Virus record (IMG/VR): IMGVR_UViG_3300044655_000831
Location: 1 to 31,896 of that record
Source of the DNA: a virus
Length of the DNA stretch: 31,896 nucleotides
Reading direction: 5' to 3' (one strand)
The number at the start of each line of letters is the position of its first letter. Position 1 is the stretch's first letter. The notes under the pieces were generated by a model. The model was not told where the DNA came from, made no database searches, and saw only the letters and a list, made by a program, of their open reading frames with translations. Positions 7,248 to 15,217 of the stretch are shown in pieces. The position numbers and the translations under genes were made by a program.

Positions 7248-9107
7248 ATGGCGAATACAATAGATTTTAATGTAAGCACAAACGCGGTTAACGTCCTTAA
7301 TCAGACGGCTGACGCGGCAGAGAATACAGCGAAAGGATTCACAAGCGCGAAAGCGGAATTGAGAGCGTTACAACAGCAGTTGTTGCAGATGGATTCTTCC
7401 AGTGAGGAGTTCAAGAAAGCGTCCGCTCGTGCTGCTGAATTGAAAGACAACATCGGCGACCTTTCGGCAGAGATTAACGCAAACGCGGGTAACGCTTTCG
7501 AAGGTCTTTCGAACAACGTTGGTTTGTTTGGTTCACGTCTTATGGACTTGGACTTGAAAGGTGCAGGACAGGCTTTGAGTGGAATGGGTGCTGCAGTTAA
7601 AAAGATTGATTTTAAGACAGTAAAAGATGAGATAGGCGGTCTTGTTCAAGGTTTTGGAACTTTAGCAAAAGCAATTATTTCAAACCCGATTTTATTACTT
7701 GCAGGTGCTGTGGCTTTAGTCGTTGCAAACTTCGACGACTTAATAAAACTCTTTCCCTCAATCGAAAACGGTCTTACTGGTATTGACGAACAACAAAGAG
7801 AAATTGCGAAGAACGCACAAGCAACCGCAGACGCTTCAAAAAAGGCTTATGAAAATTCTTCGTTACAAGAAAATTCTTTAAGGCTTCAAGGAAAAAGCGA
7901 AAAAGAAATTCTTCAGATAAAGATGAAGAAACTTGAAACGTCGATAAAAGACGCGAAAGTAAATTTAGAAATTCAAGAAAAACAAGCGGAATCGCAAATA
8001 GCTGCGGCTAAAAGAAATGCAGACTTATTACAACAAATAGTAAGGGGTGCTTTAGAGTTGAGTGCGGTTGGTTTGAGAATGTTGGTTGCTCCGATTGATT
8101 TAGTTTTGAAAACAGCAAACCAAGTAAGCAAGGCTTTAGGTTTTGGAGAAATAACGGCTATTAATCTAAATGAAGAAATTACAAAACTAACGGAAGCGGG
8201 TAGTAAGTTCGTTACTGAATTATTGATTGATCCAGCAAAGCAAGAAAAGGAACTAAAAGAATCGTTTGACAAACAACGTCACGAGATAGACCAAATGACA
8301 AGCGACTATCAAGGCTTTCAGTTGTCTATTAAAAAAATTGATGCAGACGCGGCAAAGGCAAGACAGGACGAATTAAAAAAAGAAGCAGATGAAAAAGAGC
8401 GTTTGCAAAAAGAAGCAGACGAAAAAGAGTTAGAACGTCGTAAAAAATTAAACGACGAATTGATAGCTGAAGATGAACGAATGGCATCTATCGGAGTTGA
8501 TGATTTAATAGCAAGAGAAAAGAAAAAGACAGATGCTAAACTTCTTGCTGAAATGGAAGGTCATTCCAAATTAACAGCATTAAAAGCACAAAACTCACAA
8601 GAAGAACTAAAGAAAGAAGAAGAAGCATTTAACACACGTTTACAACTTGCTTCAAGTGGATTAGATGCGTTAGTTGCTTTAAACGATGCGTTCACAAAGA
8701 AGGGACAACAACAATCAAGAAAGCAATTTCAAATTCAGAAAGCGTTGAATCTTGCATCTGCGGTAATTGATACTTACGGTGGTATCAATAGAGCGTTGAA
8801 CGACAAGACAATGCCTTCCACAACGGCGCGTATAATACAAGCGTCTATCGTTGGTGCAATGGGTTTGGCTAACGTGTTAAAAATTAGCAAGACGGAATAC
8901 GGCAACGCTTCAACTCCTTCTGGAACAAATATGAGTTCGGCAGGTGGTGGCGAAGGAACAACAGCACCTTCACCCGCGAACTTCGCCTTCCTACAAAACC
9001 AACCTAACCAACAACCGCCACTTCAAGCATACGTCGTAAGTACGCAAGTGTCGAGCAATTTAGAAGCACAACAACTAATCAACAACCAAGCGCGTCTTGG
9101 TAGCTAA
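7248..9107 (+). CDS. Tail tape measure protein
   Basis: This 619-residue protein begins with helical coiled-coil-like sequence (AKAELRALQQQLLQMDSSSE). It has a hydrophobic segment at about residues 143-160 (IISNPILLLAGAVALVVA), then long charged helices (DEKERLQKEADEKELERRKK near 370). The Ala-rich region after 470 (ALNLASAVIDTYGGINRALN) and the C-terminal QAYVVSTQVSSNLEAQQLI resemble ends of Bacteroidota phage tape measures. It is short for a siphovirus tape measure and, at roughly 0.15 nm per residue, would imply a tail of about 90 nm; that length is inference. The frameshifted chaperone is not directly upstream; on the inferred circle six genes lie between. Confidence 0.75.
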   Translation: MANTIDFNVSTNAVNVLNQTADAAENTAKGFTSAKAELRALQQQLLQMDSSSEEFKKASARAAELKDNIGDLSAEINANAGNAFEGLSNNVGLFGSRLMDLDLKGAGQALSGMGAAVKKIDFKTVKDEIGGLVQGFGTLAKAIISNPILLLAGAVALVVANFDDLIKLFPSIENGLTGIDEQQREIAKNAQATADASKKAYENSSLQENSLRLQGKSEKEILQIKMKKLETSIKDAKVNLEIQEKQAESQIAAAKRNADLLQQIVRGALELSAVGLRMLVAPIDLVLKTANQVSKALGFGEITAINLNEEITKLTEAGSKFVTELLIDPAKQEKELKESFDKQRHEIDQMTSDYQGFQLSIKKIDADAAKARQDELKKEADEKERLQKEADEKELERRKKLNDELIAEDERMASIGVDDLIAREKKKTDAKLLAEMEGHSKLTALKAQNSQEELKKEEEAFNTRLQLASSGLDALVALNDAFTKKGQQQSRKQFQIQKALNLASAVIDTYGGINRALNDKTMPSTTARIIQASIVGAMGLANVLKISKTEYGNASTPSGTNMSSAGGGEGTTAPSPANFAFLQNQPNQQPPLQAYVVSTQVSSNLEAQQLINNQARLGS

Positions 9108-9118
9108 AAAATAAAACA

Positions 9119-9709
9119 ATGAATAAAAAAATTAAAGTTATTGAGTACGGCATCGACGACGCAGGGTTACTCGGAGTGTATGCTATCAGCGTTGTCGAAG
9201 AACCTGCAATAGGTGTCGATTTCGTAGCGTTATCAGAACAACACAACGTGAAGTTCAAAGAAGATTTCAGAGGTCTTTTATACGGCGCGTTATTGATTCC
9301 CGACCAACTCATTTACAGACGCAACGACGAAACGAACGAGGAATACTATGTGAAGTATTCGAAAGAAACAATCAGAGCAATCGCTTACAACTATTTGAAA
9401 CACGCTAATCAAAACAACGCAACGGTTGAACACGCGAAAGTTGTTGACGGTGTTTCGTTGGTTGAGACGTGGATCATTGAAGGCGAAAATGACAAGTCAA
9501 AGAACTTCGGGTTTTCACTTCCAGAAGGGACGTGGTTCGGTTGTATGAAGGTTGAGAACGAAGAGGTGAAGAAGCAGATTCAAAACAAAGAAGTGTTAGG
9601 TTTCTCGATTGAAGGAAACTTCATTGCAGAGAAAGAAATGTATATGAGCGCACACGATGAGTTCGCTGCTATTCTTGAAGAATTAAACGACCTTTTGAAA
9701 GAAGACTAA
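9119..9709 (+). CDS. XkdF-like prohead protease
   Basis: This 196-residue protein carries the pattern of the XkdF family of putative phage serine proteases: an N-terminal beta block, LLYGALLIPDQLIYR (residues ~50-65), an EHAK His site near 105, then WIIEG, a GxWFGxMKV block near 140 and a C-terminal VLGFSIEGNF near 165. The H and S in those last blocks are the likely catalytic pair. Such proteases mature proheads by cutting scaffold and sometimes capsid. Position just upstream of scaffold-like and capsid genes fits. It follows the tape measure, so the head genes begin here. Family identification rests on motif recognition, not on a search. Confidence 0.75.
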   Translation: MNKKIKVIEYGIDDAGLLGVYAISVVEEPAIGVDFVALSEQHNVKFKEDFRGLLYGALLIPDQLIYRRNDETNEEYYVKYSKETIRAIAYNYLKHANQNNATVEHAKVVDGVSLVETWIIEGENDKSKNFGFSLPEGTWFGCMKVENEEVKKQIQNKEVLGFSIEGNFIAEKEMYMSAHDEFAAILEELNDLLKED

Positions 9710-9886
9710 ATGAACATCGAAGCAGGGGGGTTTCTCAAAGTCGAACTGTTCAACGACGACGCAACCCTGTTTCTCAACGCACTCACGAAGATAACTAACG
9801 AGGGCGGCAAGATGGGTTTTAAGACGTACGGGTTGAGCGAGGATGAAATGAAGACGTTAAACGCAATACTTGATTTATTAGGATAA
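9710..9886 (+). CDS. Small protein of unknown function, 58 residues
   Basis: ATG at 9710 directly follows the protease stop (TAA at 9707-9709, giving TAAATG). The peptide begins MNIEAGGFLKVELFNDDATL and ends DEMKTLNAILDLLG. It looks like a compact alpha/beta protein with a terminal helix. It is followed immediately by a 7-bp GC-rich hairpin, so it probably ends the first transcript segment before the scaffold and capsid. The tight junction and sensible codons make it a credible gene. I do not recognise it and assign no function. Confidence 0.6.
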   Translation: MNIEAGGFLKVELFNDDATLFLNALTKITNEGGKMGFKTYGLSEDEMKTLNAILDLLG

Positions 9887-9891
9887 AAAAA

Positions 9892-9913
9892 CGGAGGGTA
9901 ATCACTCCCTCCG
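9892..9913 (+). terminator. GC-rich hairpin after the protease segment
   Basis: CGGAGGG at 9892-9898 pairs with CCCTCCG at 9907-9913 around an 8-base loop. No T run follows, so it may be an attenuator or an RNA-processing or stabilising hairpin and not a strong terminator. Similar hairpins follow the capsid and tail tube genes. Confidence 0.5.
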
Positions 9914-10011
9914 CCAAACCTAAAATCAAAAAGAATCTATGAAAAGAATCAATTATGAAACAAATATACCTTCTTTTCTATTTAGGAACTAAATTATTAA
10001 TTAAACAAATT

Positions 10012-10581
10012 ATGAACTTACGAGAAAAAGTAAACGCTCTTTTCGCAAAACATAATGTTAGCCTATCAGCCGAAGAGGTTGTTGAGGTGAAGCAAATGGT
10101 TGAGGCGATCTTAGAGGACGGAACAAGCATCTACTCGGACAGCGACACTTGGGCAGCTGGTGTTCGTGTATTCGCAAAGGACGCAGAAGGCAACGAGGTT
10201 GTTGTAGCGGACGGAGAGTACAAGACAGCAGAAGGAATCATTGTTGTTGTTAGCGGTGGTCTTGTTGCTGAATTGAAACCAATGGAAGAAGAATCTCCAG
10301 AGGTTGAAGTAATCATCGAAGAAGAACAAGCGACAGAGGTTGTTGCTGAAGAAACATTCAACGCAGAAGTTGAAGGTCTTTTGTCTTTGGTTGCTAAACT
10401 TGAAAGCGAACTTGCTGAAATGAAGAAAGCAAACGCAGAACTTTCATCAAACGTTGAGAAGTTGAGCGCACAACCTGCTGTTCAATCTATCAAAGAAGTT
10501 AAACAAGCGAAGCAAACACCTGCTAAATCTTACAACAAGATGAGCGCAGAGGAACGCTTCTTATTTCATCTTAAAAAATAA
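10012..10581 (+). CDS. Probable capsid scaffold protein
   Basis: I choose the ATG at 10012 (189 residues, MNLREKVNALFAKHNVSLSA) over the in-frame ATG at 9955, because the longer N-terminus is translated AT-rich leader and the start at 10012 follows AATTAAACAAATT. Residues ~90-115 are very acidic (EEESPEVEVIIEEEQ), residues ~125-150 form a coiled coil (LVAKLESELAEMKKANAELS), and the tail is basic (KSYNKMSAEERFLFHLKK). Acidic plus coiled-coil plus basic capsid-binding tail, between protease and capsid genes, is the usual scaffold layout. The early part contains a DTWAAGVRVFAKDAEGN beta block of unknown role. Function is inferred from context and composition. Confidence 0.6.
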   Translation: MNLREKVNALFAKHNVSLSAEEVVEVKQMVEAILEDGTSIYSDSDTWAAGVRVFAKDAEGNEVVVADGEYKTAEGIIVVVSGGLVAELKPMEEESPEVEVIIEEEQATEVVAEETFNAEVEGLLSLVAKLESELAEMKKANAELSSNVEKLSAQPAVQSIKEVKQAKQTPAKSYNKMSAEERFLFHLKK

Positions 10582-10601
10582 TAAAAAACAAATAAAAAAA
10601 A

Positions 10602-11504
10602 ATGCCTACTACAACATCATTAACTACCACTTTTGCAGGTAGAGAAGCTGCAGGATATATCCGCGCAGCGTTCTTAAGTAACGAGTCTCTTGCAGCAGTT
10701 ACTTTCAAAGAAAACATTGAGTACAAACAAGTTGTTCGCAAATTAGTTGACAACGTTACTTTCGCAAACGCGACTTGTGACTTCACACCAACTGGAACAG
10801 TTACTTTAACTGAGCGTATCTTGACTTTGGAGAAATTCCAAGTTCACAGACAACTTTGTAAGAAAGATTTCTTGGCTGATTGGGAAGCTAAATCAGAACA
10901 AGATGGTTTCCTTCACGCTTCATTGACTGACGCTTTAATTGCTAATGTAATGGCTGGTGTTGGTGCTAACAACGAGCGCGTAATGTGGCAGGGTGTTAAC
11001 GCTACTGCAGGTGAGTACGCAGGTTTCGAGACTTTGTTCTTGGCTGACGCTGCTGTTCTTGACGTTGCTACTCCAGTTGCTATCGACAGCACTAACGTAA
11101 TCGACGAAATGAATCGTTTGGTTTTAACACTTCCTGTTCGCGTTCGTCGTGCTACTGAAAAGCCTGTTATCGCAGTTTCTTCAAACGTTGCTGAAGCGTT
11201 CAGAACTGCTATCTTGGGTCTTGGTGGTGGAAGCTACTTGTACCAAGGAGAGACTGTTAAGATGACTTGGCAGGGACAGTATGACATCATCGAGTGTCCT
11301 GGTATGTCAGACGATACAATGGCTATGTATCAGAAGTCTAACTTGTGGTTCGGAACAAACCTTCTTGACCAATGGAACAACGTTGCTGTTTTGGATATGT
11401 ACCAATACGACCTTTCTGACAACGTACGTTTCGCAGCTTCTTTCTTCGCAGGTGTTCAGTACGGCTTCGGTGACGAAATCGCGTTCTACCAATACACTGC
11501 ATAA
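10602..11504 (+). CDS. Major capsid protein
   Basis: This 300-residue protein has features of HK97-fold capsid proteins in Bacteroidota phages: N-terminal FAGREAAGYIRAAFLSN, VVRKLVDNVTFANATCDFTP, a long helix region EKFQVHRQLCKKDFLADWEA, and C-terminal DMYQYDLSDNVRFAASFFAG then VQYGFGDEIAFYQYT. Codon choice is the most regular in the window (GCT, GTT, AAC, GAC, CGT), as expected for the most abundant virion protein. The leader AATAAAAAACAAATAAAAAAAA before the ATG is a strong Bacteroidota-type A-rich translation start. A good hairpin terminator follows. No long N-terminal delta domain is visible, which fits a separate scaffold gene. Confidence 0.85.
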   Translation: MPTTTSLTTTFAGREAAGYIRAAFLSNESLAAVTFKENIEYKQVVRKLVDNVTFANATCDFTPTGTVTLTERILTLEKFQVHRQLCKKDFLADWEAKSEQDGFLHASLTDALIANVMAGVGANNERVMWQGVNATAGEYAGFETLFLADAAVLDVATPVAIDSTNVIDEMNRLVLTLPVRVRRATEKPVIAVSSNVAEAFRTAILGLGGGSYLYQGETVKMTWQGQYDIIECPGMSDDTMAMYQKSNLWFGTNLLDQWNNVAVLDMYQYDLSDNVRFAASFFAGVQYGFGDEIAFYQYTA

Positions 11505-11532
11505 TCTCAACCATTCTAACCCTTGCACGAAT

Positions 11533-11564
11533 AGAGGTGGTGGCATAAAAACCACCCCTCTTTT
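11533..11564 (+). terminator. Terminator after the major capsid gene
   Basis: AGAGG-T-GGTGG (11533-11543) pairs with CCACCCCTCT (11552-11561) as two 5-bp stems separated by one bulged T, with an 8-base A-rich loop, followed by TTT. Flanking GCAC (11525-11528) and GTGC (11565-11568) can extend the stem. It lies in the 82-base gap between capsid and tail tube-like genes. Confidence 0.75.
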
Positions 11565-11586
11565 GTGCTAATAAAAAACTAATAAT

Positions 11587-12099
11587 ATGGCTTGTGAATT
11601 AAGCATCGGAATGACCCTTGACTGTAAAGACAGTTTGGGTGGTATCAAACAAATCGTTTTGTTGGAGCAAAATTTAGTTACAGGTATAACTTTAGACGCT
11701 TCAGAAGTAATAACAGCAATTGCTGGCCCAACAGATGCAGATTTGTACACTTACGAACTTCCTACTCAAACAGGATCGTTCGAAGAAACAATCAACTTCA
11801 ACCGCGACAACGGAACAGTATTTTATACTCAAACCGTTAACGTGATGTTGCACAAATTGTCTGCTGCTAAACGCAAAGAATTACAAGTAGTTGCACAGGC
11901 TCGTGTGATTGTATTCGTAAACGACACCAACAACAATTGGTGGGCAGTTGGATATGAGTACGGAGCAGACCTTTCAACAGCAACTGCTGGAACAGGAACA
12001 GCTTTGGGTGATATGAACGGCTTCACTCTTGCGTTTACTCACGAAACTCCAAAGAGAGCGTATAAGTTGAGCGGAACACCTGATTCAGTTATATCGTAA
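11587..12099 (+). CDS. Probable major tail tube protein
   Basis: The protein has 170 residues, starting MACELSIGMTLDCKDSLGGI. It continues with an alternating beta pattern: YTYELPTQTGSFEETINFNR at 55-75, NGTVFYTQTVNVMLHKLSAA at 76-95, ARVIVFVNDTNNNWWAVGYE at 104-123, then GTALGDMNGFTLAFTHETPK. I associate this pattern with tail tube proteins of Bacteroidota siphoviruses. It has its own A-rich leader and lies between two hairpin terminators, as expected for a highly expressed virion gene. The alternative would be a head decoration protein, but the single compact beta domain and the W-W-A-V-G-Y element favour tube. Confidence 0.65.
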   Translation: MACELSIGMTLDCKDSLGGIKQIVLLEQNLVTGITLDASEVITAIAGPTDADLYTYELPTQTGSFEETINFNRDNGTVFYTQTVNVMLHKLSAAKRKELQVVAQARVIVFVNDTNNNWWAVGYEYGADLSTATAGTGTALGDMNGFTLAFTHETPKRAYKLSGTPDSVIS

Positions 12100-12118
12100 T
12101 CAAAAAACTTTTACACAT

Positions 12119-12139
12119 AGAGGGGCAACGCGTCCCTCT
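12119..12139 (+). terminator. Hairpin terminator after the tail tube-like gene
   Basis: AGAGGG (12119-12124) pairs with CCCTCT (12134-12139) around a 9-base loop; CAC/GTG flanks can add pairs. The following TGCTGTAATTTC is only weakly T-rich. Its style matches the hairpin after the capsid gene, so the head-tail operon is split into short segments. Confidence 0.6.
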
Positions 12140-12174
12140 GTGCTGTAATTTCATAACACAAATAAAAAGATAGA

Positions 12175-12558
12175 ATGGTTTATTTGAACACTAATACGGC
12201 GAATCAAGATGCGTGGCTTTCACTCGATGAAGGTCGCCAATACTTCAACGTTGCGTTCACAAACTATCTTTTAATTCTTACTTACGAAATGACAGGCGAA
12301 CAACTCGCACAAGTCGTAGTCGTAATAAACGAAAATGAACGTGTCACAAAGATTCGTTTAACAACAGTTGGACTAACCGACGCTGGAAAATACAAGTACC
12401 AAGTGTACGGACAGAACAGCGATTCTAATTTAGATCCAACAGATGCTTCCGTTGTTGGTTTGGTTGAACGTGGTTCAATGATACTATCAAACGGAACAAT
12501 TTACTTTGACGTTTCAACACCGACAATTCCTGTCGATGTAATATATACAGGCGCATAA
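12175..12558 (+). CDS. Small virion-associated protein, unknown role
   Basis: The protein has 127 residues beginning MVYLNTNTANQDAWLSLDEG. Alternating hydrophobic strands (FTNYLLILTYEMTGEQLAQV, VVVINENERVTKIRLTTVGL, YKYQVYGQNSDSNLDPTDAS, VVGLVERGSMIL) point to a beta-sandwich. I have seen this style of short protein in structural regions of Bacteroidota phages, always without a firm function. Its stop (TAA 12556-12558) shares a base with the portal ATG at 12558, so the two are translationally coupled. Possible roles are head decoration, head-tail joining or a portal-associated factor. The context supports a virion role; the exact one is unknown. Confidence 0.6.
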   Translation: MVYLNTNTANQDAWLSLDEGRQYFNVAFTNYLLILTYEMTGEQLAQVVVVINENERVTKIRLTTVGLTDAGKYKYQVYGQNSDSNLDPTDASVVGLVERGSMILSNGTIYFDVSTPTIPVDVIYTGA

Positions 12559-14504
12559 TGAGCAACATTCAGCAAATAGCATTAAGTCGTTACATACCTA
12601 CCGAAGCAATCGAGAAAGAGAACCGCAGCGGTTGGATTGATTACGGAAATGACAATTTATATCCACAATACTTAATCAACCTTTACTACAATTCACCAAT
12701 TCACAACGCGTTGACGAACTCAATCGCGTTTATGATTGAGGGGCAAGGTACAGGAACGATTCTCGATAGTGCTTTACAAGGCATCGCGTTCGACTTAAAG
12801 TTGCAGGGTGCGTTTGTTGCAGAGGTTATATGGTCGATGGATTTCACACGCGTTGTAAAGATTAACCATTTGCCTTTTGAGAATTGTCGTTTAGCTTACG
12901 ACAAAGAAGAGGAAGAAATCACAGGTGTTTGGTATTCGAAGGACTGGAAGAACTCACGTTCGAAGAAAGGTAAACCCGAATTTATCCCTGCGTTCAACCC
13001 TTCACAAGCGCAAGAACAACCAAGACAAGTTATTTACGCACACGGAATGATGGCAGGAAGTTCTTACTATCCAAAGCCAGACTACTTCGGTGCGTTGAAT
13101 TATATCGAGTTGTCGCATCAAATGGGTTTGTATCACGTTAATAATATCTTGAACGGATTATTTCCTTCATTCATCATTAACTTCTTGAATGGTATTCCGC
13201 AGAAAGAAGAACGCGAGGCAATACGTCGTGAGTGGGAAGAACGTTTGAGCGGTGCAAGTAACGCAGGAAAGTTCTTGATGACTTTCAACGAAGATCCTGC
13301 ACGAACTCCAGACATTCAAGCGTTCCCTCTTTCAGATGCTGACAAACAATATCAGTTCTTATCAGAAGAAACGGCGAAGCAAATTATGGTAGGACACCGC
13401 GTTGTGTCGCCATTGATTCACGGGATTAGAGAATCTAACGGCTTCGGTTCGAATAAGGACGAAATGTTGGTAGGTATGGAGATATTCAACAACCAAGTTG
13501 TAAAGCCTTATCAACGTATAATTGAAGACGTGTTCACACCGATTTTAGGCAACGTTGAAATAAAAATGAATAGTGTGTTCGACGAAGAACAAGTTATTGA
13601 CGTAACACCAACTGAAACGACTACAACAACAATAGACACACCAACAGATCCGAACGCGTTAGCTGAAAAAGTTAGTGACGTAACGTACAACGGTGCGCAA
13701 ATTGCTTCTGCTTTGGAGATTGTTGCAGCCGTTGGAACAGGTACGTTGACACAAGAACAAGCAATTGTCTTTTTAGTTCAATTCTTGGGTCTTGATGTAG
13801 ACGTAGCGAAGTCAATGTTTCAAACAGGCGGTGACGCGGTGGCTAAATTGTCCGCCCAAAAAAAAAAAGTTGTAACGAAGAAGGCGAAAGCTGCGGATGT
13901 TAAGATAAGCAAGGAAGAAGGCGACGCTTGGTTAGCGCACTTACGCGAAAAGGCTGAGTACATCAACGAAGAAGAATGGCAATTGCTTTCGGACGAAGAA
14001 GTAACTAATCCATACGACGAAGAAAAGTTTCGCTCTGAATTTATGAGCGTTCGCGGTTACGCAAAACCTAACGAAAAGAGCGACGAAAAAGATACAGGTC
14101 TTTACAAAGTTCGTTACTACTACTCAAAAAACTACACTTGGAAAGAAGGCGAAATGGTAACACGCGATTTTTGTCAAGAAATGGTTGCGCTTTCTAAACT
14201 TGGAGCGTTGTTCAAATATGAAGACATTATTCAAATGGGTAAAGATGGTGTGAACGATGCTTTCGCTCCGAGTGGTTCAAACACTTATTCTATTTGGACG
14301 TACAAAGGCGGTGTTTACTGCCGCCACGCGTGGTTCAGAAAGGTATTTTTCCGCAAAAGAAAAGACGGAAAGTTCTTACCTAACGACGGATTGAAAAACG
14401 ACACCGTTGTAACAGGAAAAGTAGCAAACGATTTGTTCCCAAAAGGAGAAGAAGCGGTACGTCCTAACGATATGCCGAACAGAGCATCATTAAAATATAA
14501 ATAA
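12558..14504 (+). CDS. Portal protein with C-terminal FC...CRH extension
   Basis: This 648-residue protein has a portal-like core at residues 1-430 (WIDYGNDNLYPQYLINLYYN, SPIHNALTNSIAFMIEGQG, EETAKQIMVGHRVVSPLIHG, VKPYQRIIEDVFTPILGNVE, NGAQIASALEIVAAVGTGTL). The portal forms the dodecameric DNA gate and head-tail joint. After an A11 tract near residue 435 there is a Lys-rich linker and a ~200-residue extra domain with RDFCQEMVALSKLG, the KYEDI..M block and KGGVYCRHAWFRK. The C...CRHxW pattern recalls the C-terminus of phage Mu F-like head morphogenesis proteins, so this may be a portal fused to a MuF-like domain. Portal identity is well supported; the domain link is inference. Confidence 0.8.
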   Translation: MSNIQQIALSRYIPTEAIEKENRSGWIDYGNDNLYPQYLINLYYNSPIHNALTNSIAFMIEGQGTGTILDSALQGIAFDLKLQGAFVAEVIWSMDFTRVVKINHLPFENCRLAYDKEEEEITGVWYSKDWKNSRSKKGKPEFIPAFNPSQAQEQPRQVIYAHGMMAGSSYYPKPDYFGALNYIELSHQMGLYHVNNILNGLFPSFIINFLNGIPQKEEREAIRREWEERLSGASNAGKFLMTFNEDPARTPDIQAFPLSDADKQYQFLSEETAKQIMVGHRVVSPLIHGIRESNGFGSNKDEMLVGMEIFNNQVVKPYQRIIEDVFTPILGNVEIKMNSVFDEEQVIDVTPTETTTTTIDTPTDPNALAEKVSDVTYNGAQIASALEIVAAVGTGTLTQEQAIVFLVQFLGLDVDVAKSMFQTGGDAVAKLSAQKKKVVTKKAKAADVKISKEEGDAWLAHLREKAEYINEEEWQLLSDEEVTNPYDEEKFRSEFMSVRGYAKPNEKSDEKDTGLYKVRYYYSKNYTWKEGEMVTRDFCQEMVALSKLGALFKYEDIIQMGKDGVNDAFAPSGSNTYSIWTYKGGVYCRHAWFRKVFFRKRKDGKFLPNDGLKNDTVVTGKVANDLFPKGEEAVRPNDMPNRASLKYK

Positions 14505-14512
14505 ACATTACA

Positions 14513-15085
14513 ATGGCACTACAACCCGAAGTTCTACTCATTGACGAAAACTACATAAAAAAATACAGTTGGATTAACGGAAGCGTTGACCCTTTACTTA
14601 TGTACCCTGCAATATATCTTGCACAAGACGAATACGCGCAGTTGTATTTAGGTACTGACCTTTACAATAAGATTAAAGACGACGTTGTAAACGACGACAT
14701 CACAGGCGCATACGAGGAGTTATTAGACACTTACTTGCGTCGAATGATAATGTGGTGGTCGTTGTATGAAATGCTTCCTCATTTGTACGTTAAAACCGAC
14801 AATGGAAGTTTAGTAATTCGCACAAGCGAAGACACTACACCGATAACACAAACAGACTTGCAGAATTACCGCGATCAATCACGTTCGAAAGCGATGTTTT
14901 ACACGCAACGTATGGTCGATTTCTTGTGTTTCAATCAGTCAGACTTCCCGGAGTACACGACAAACGACACACAGCAGATATGGTCGCAAACAAACGTCTA
15001 TCCTTCGAACGCTTTTGAGATTAGCGACGGACGCGATAGAAAGTCTTATACATACAGAAGACAAGGTCTTGGATGGATTAGATAA
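14513..15085 (+). CDS. Head-tail connector / head completion protein
   Basis: This 190-residue, largely helical protein has YIKKYSWINGSVDPLLMYPA, IYLAQDEYAQLYLGTDLYNK, YLRRMIMWWSLYEMLPHLYV and a basic end SYTYRRQGLGWIR. The N-terminal I-x-x-A-Q-x-x-x-[IL]-x-x-x-L-G-T-x-L-[YF] pattern is shared by small helical adaptors that follow portal genes in Bacteroidota phages (the DUF6712-like type, from memory). Position directly after the portal and before the lysis genes supports a connector that binds the portal ring. It begins eight bases after the portal stop. Function is inferred from position and fold style. Confidence 0.6.
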   Translation: MALQPEVLLIDENYIKKYSWINGSVDPLLMYPAIYLAQDEYAQLYLGTDLYNKIKDDVVNDDITGAYEELLDTYLRRMIMWWSLYEMLPHLYVKTDNGSLVIRTSEDTTPITQTDLQNYRDQSRSKAMFYTQRMVDFLCFNQSDFPEYTTNDTQQIWSQTNVYPSNAFEISDGRDRKSYTYRRQGLGWIR

Positions 15086-15100
15086 CTAAAACAAAAACAA

Positions 15101-15217
15101 ATGGCGAAAGCAGGGCGCAAAAAGGATATGGTAAAACAGAAGGTGTACGAAGAAAAGTTTCGTCGTTACCTTTTGAAGAAAGAAAAACAAATAAAAAGAC
15201 TTGTCAATGAAAGTTAA
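15101..15217 (+). CDS. Very basic 38-residue protein
   Basis: ATG at 15101 follows ACTAAAACAAAAACAA. The peptide is MAKAGRKKDMVKQKVYEEKF followed by RRYLLKKEKQIKRLVNES. About 40% of residues are Lys or Arg and the middle should form one amphipathic helix. It overlaps the lysozyme start (15207) by 11 bases, so it belongs to the lysis operon. A nucleic-acid binding or membrane-active role is conceivable, but there is no recognised family. The gene call rests on tight spacing, the A-rich leader and coupling. Confidence 0.55.
   Translation: MAKAGRKKDMVKQKVYEEKFRRYLLKKEKQIKRLVNES

Noticed and set aside
9955-10011. 19-codon N-terminal extension of the scaffold-like protein
   Set aside because: It is translated AT-rich leader (MKQIYLLFYLGTKLLIKQI); the ATG at 10012 has a typical start context.
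15201-15206. TTG start for the lysozyme
   Set aside because: The ATG two codons later gives the normal family length and a clean N-terminus.
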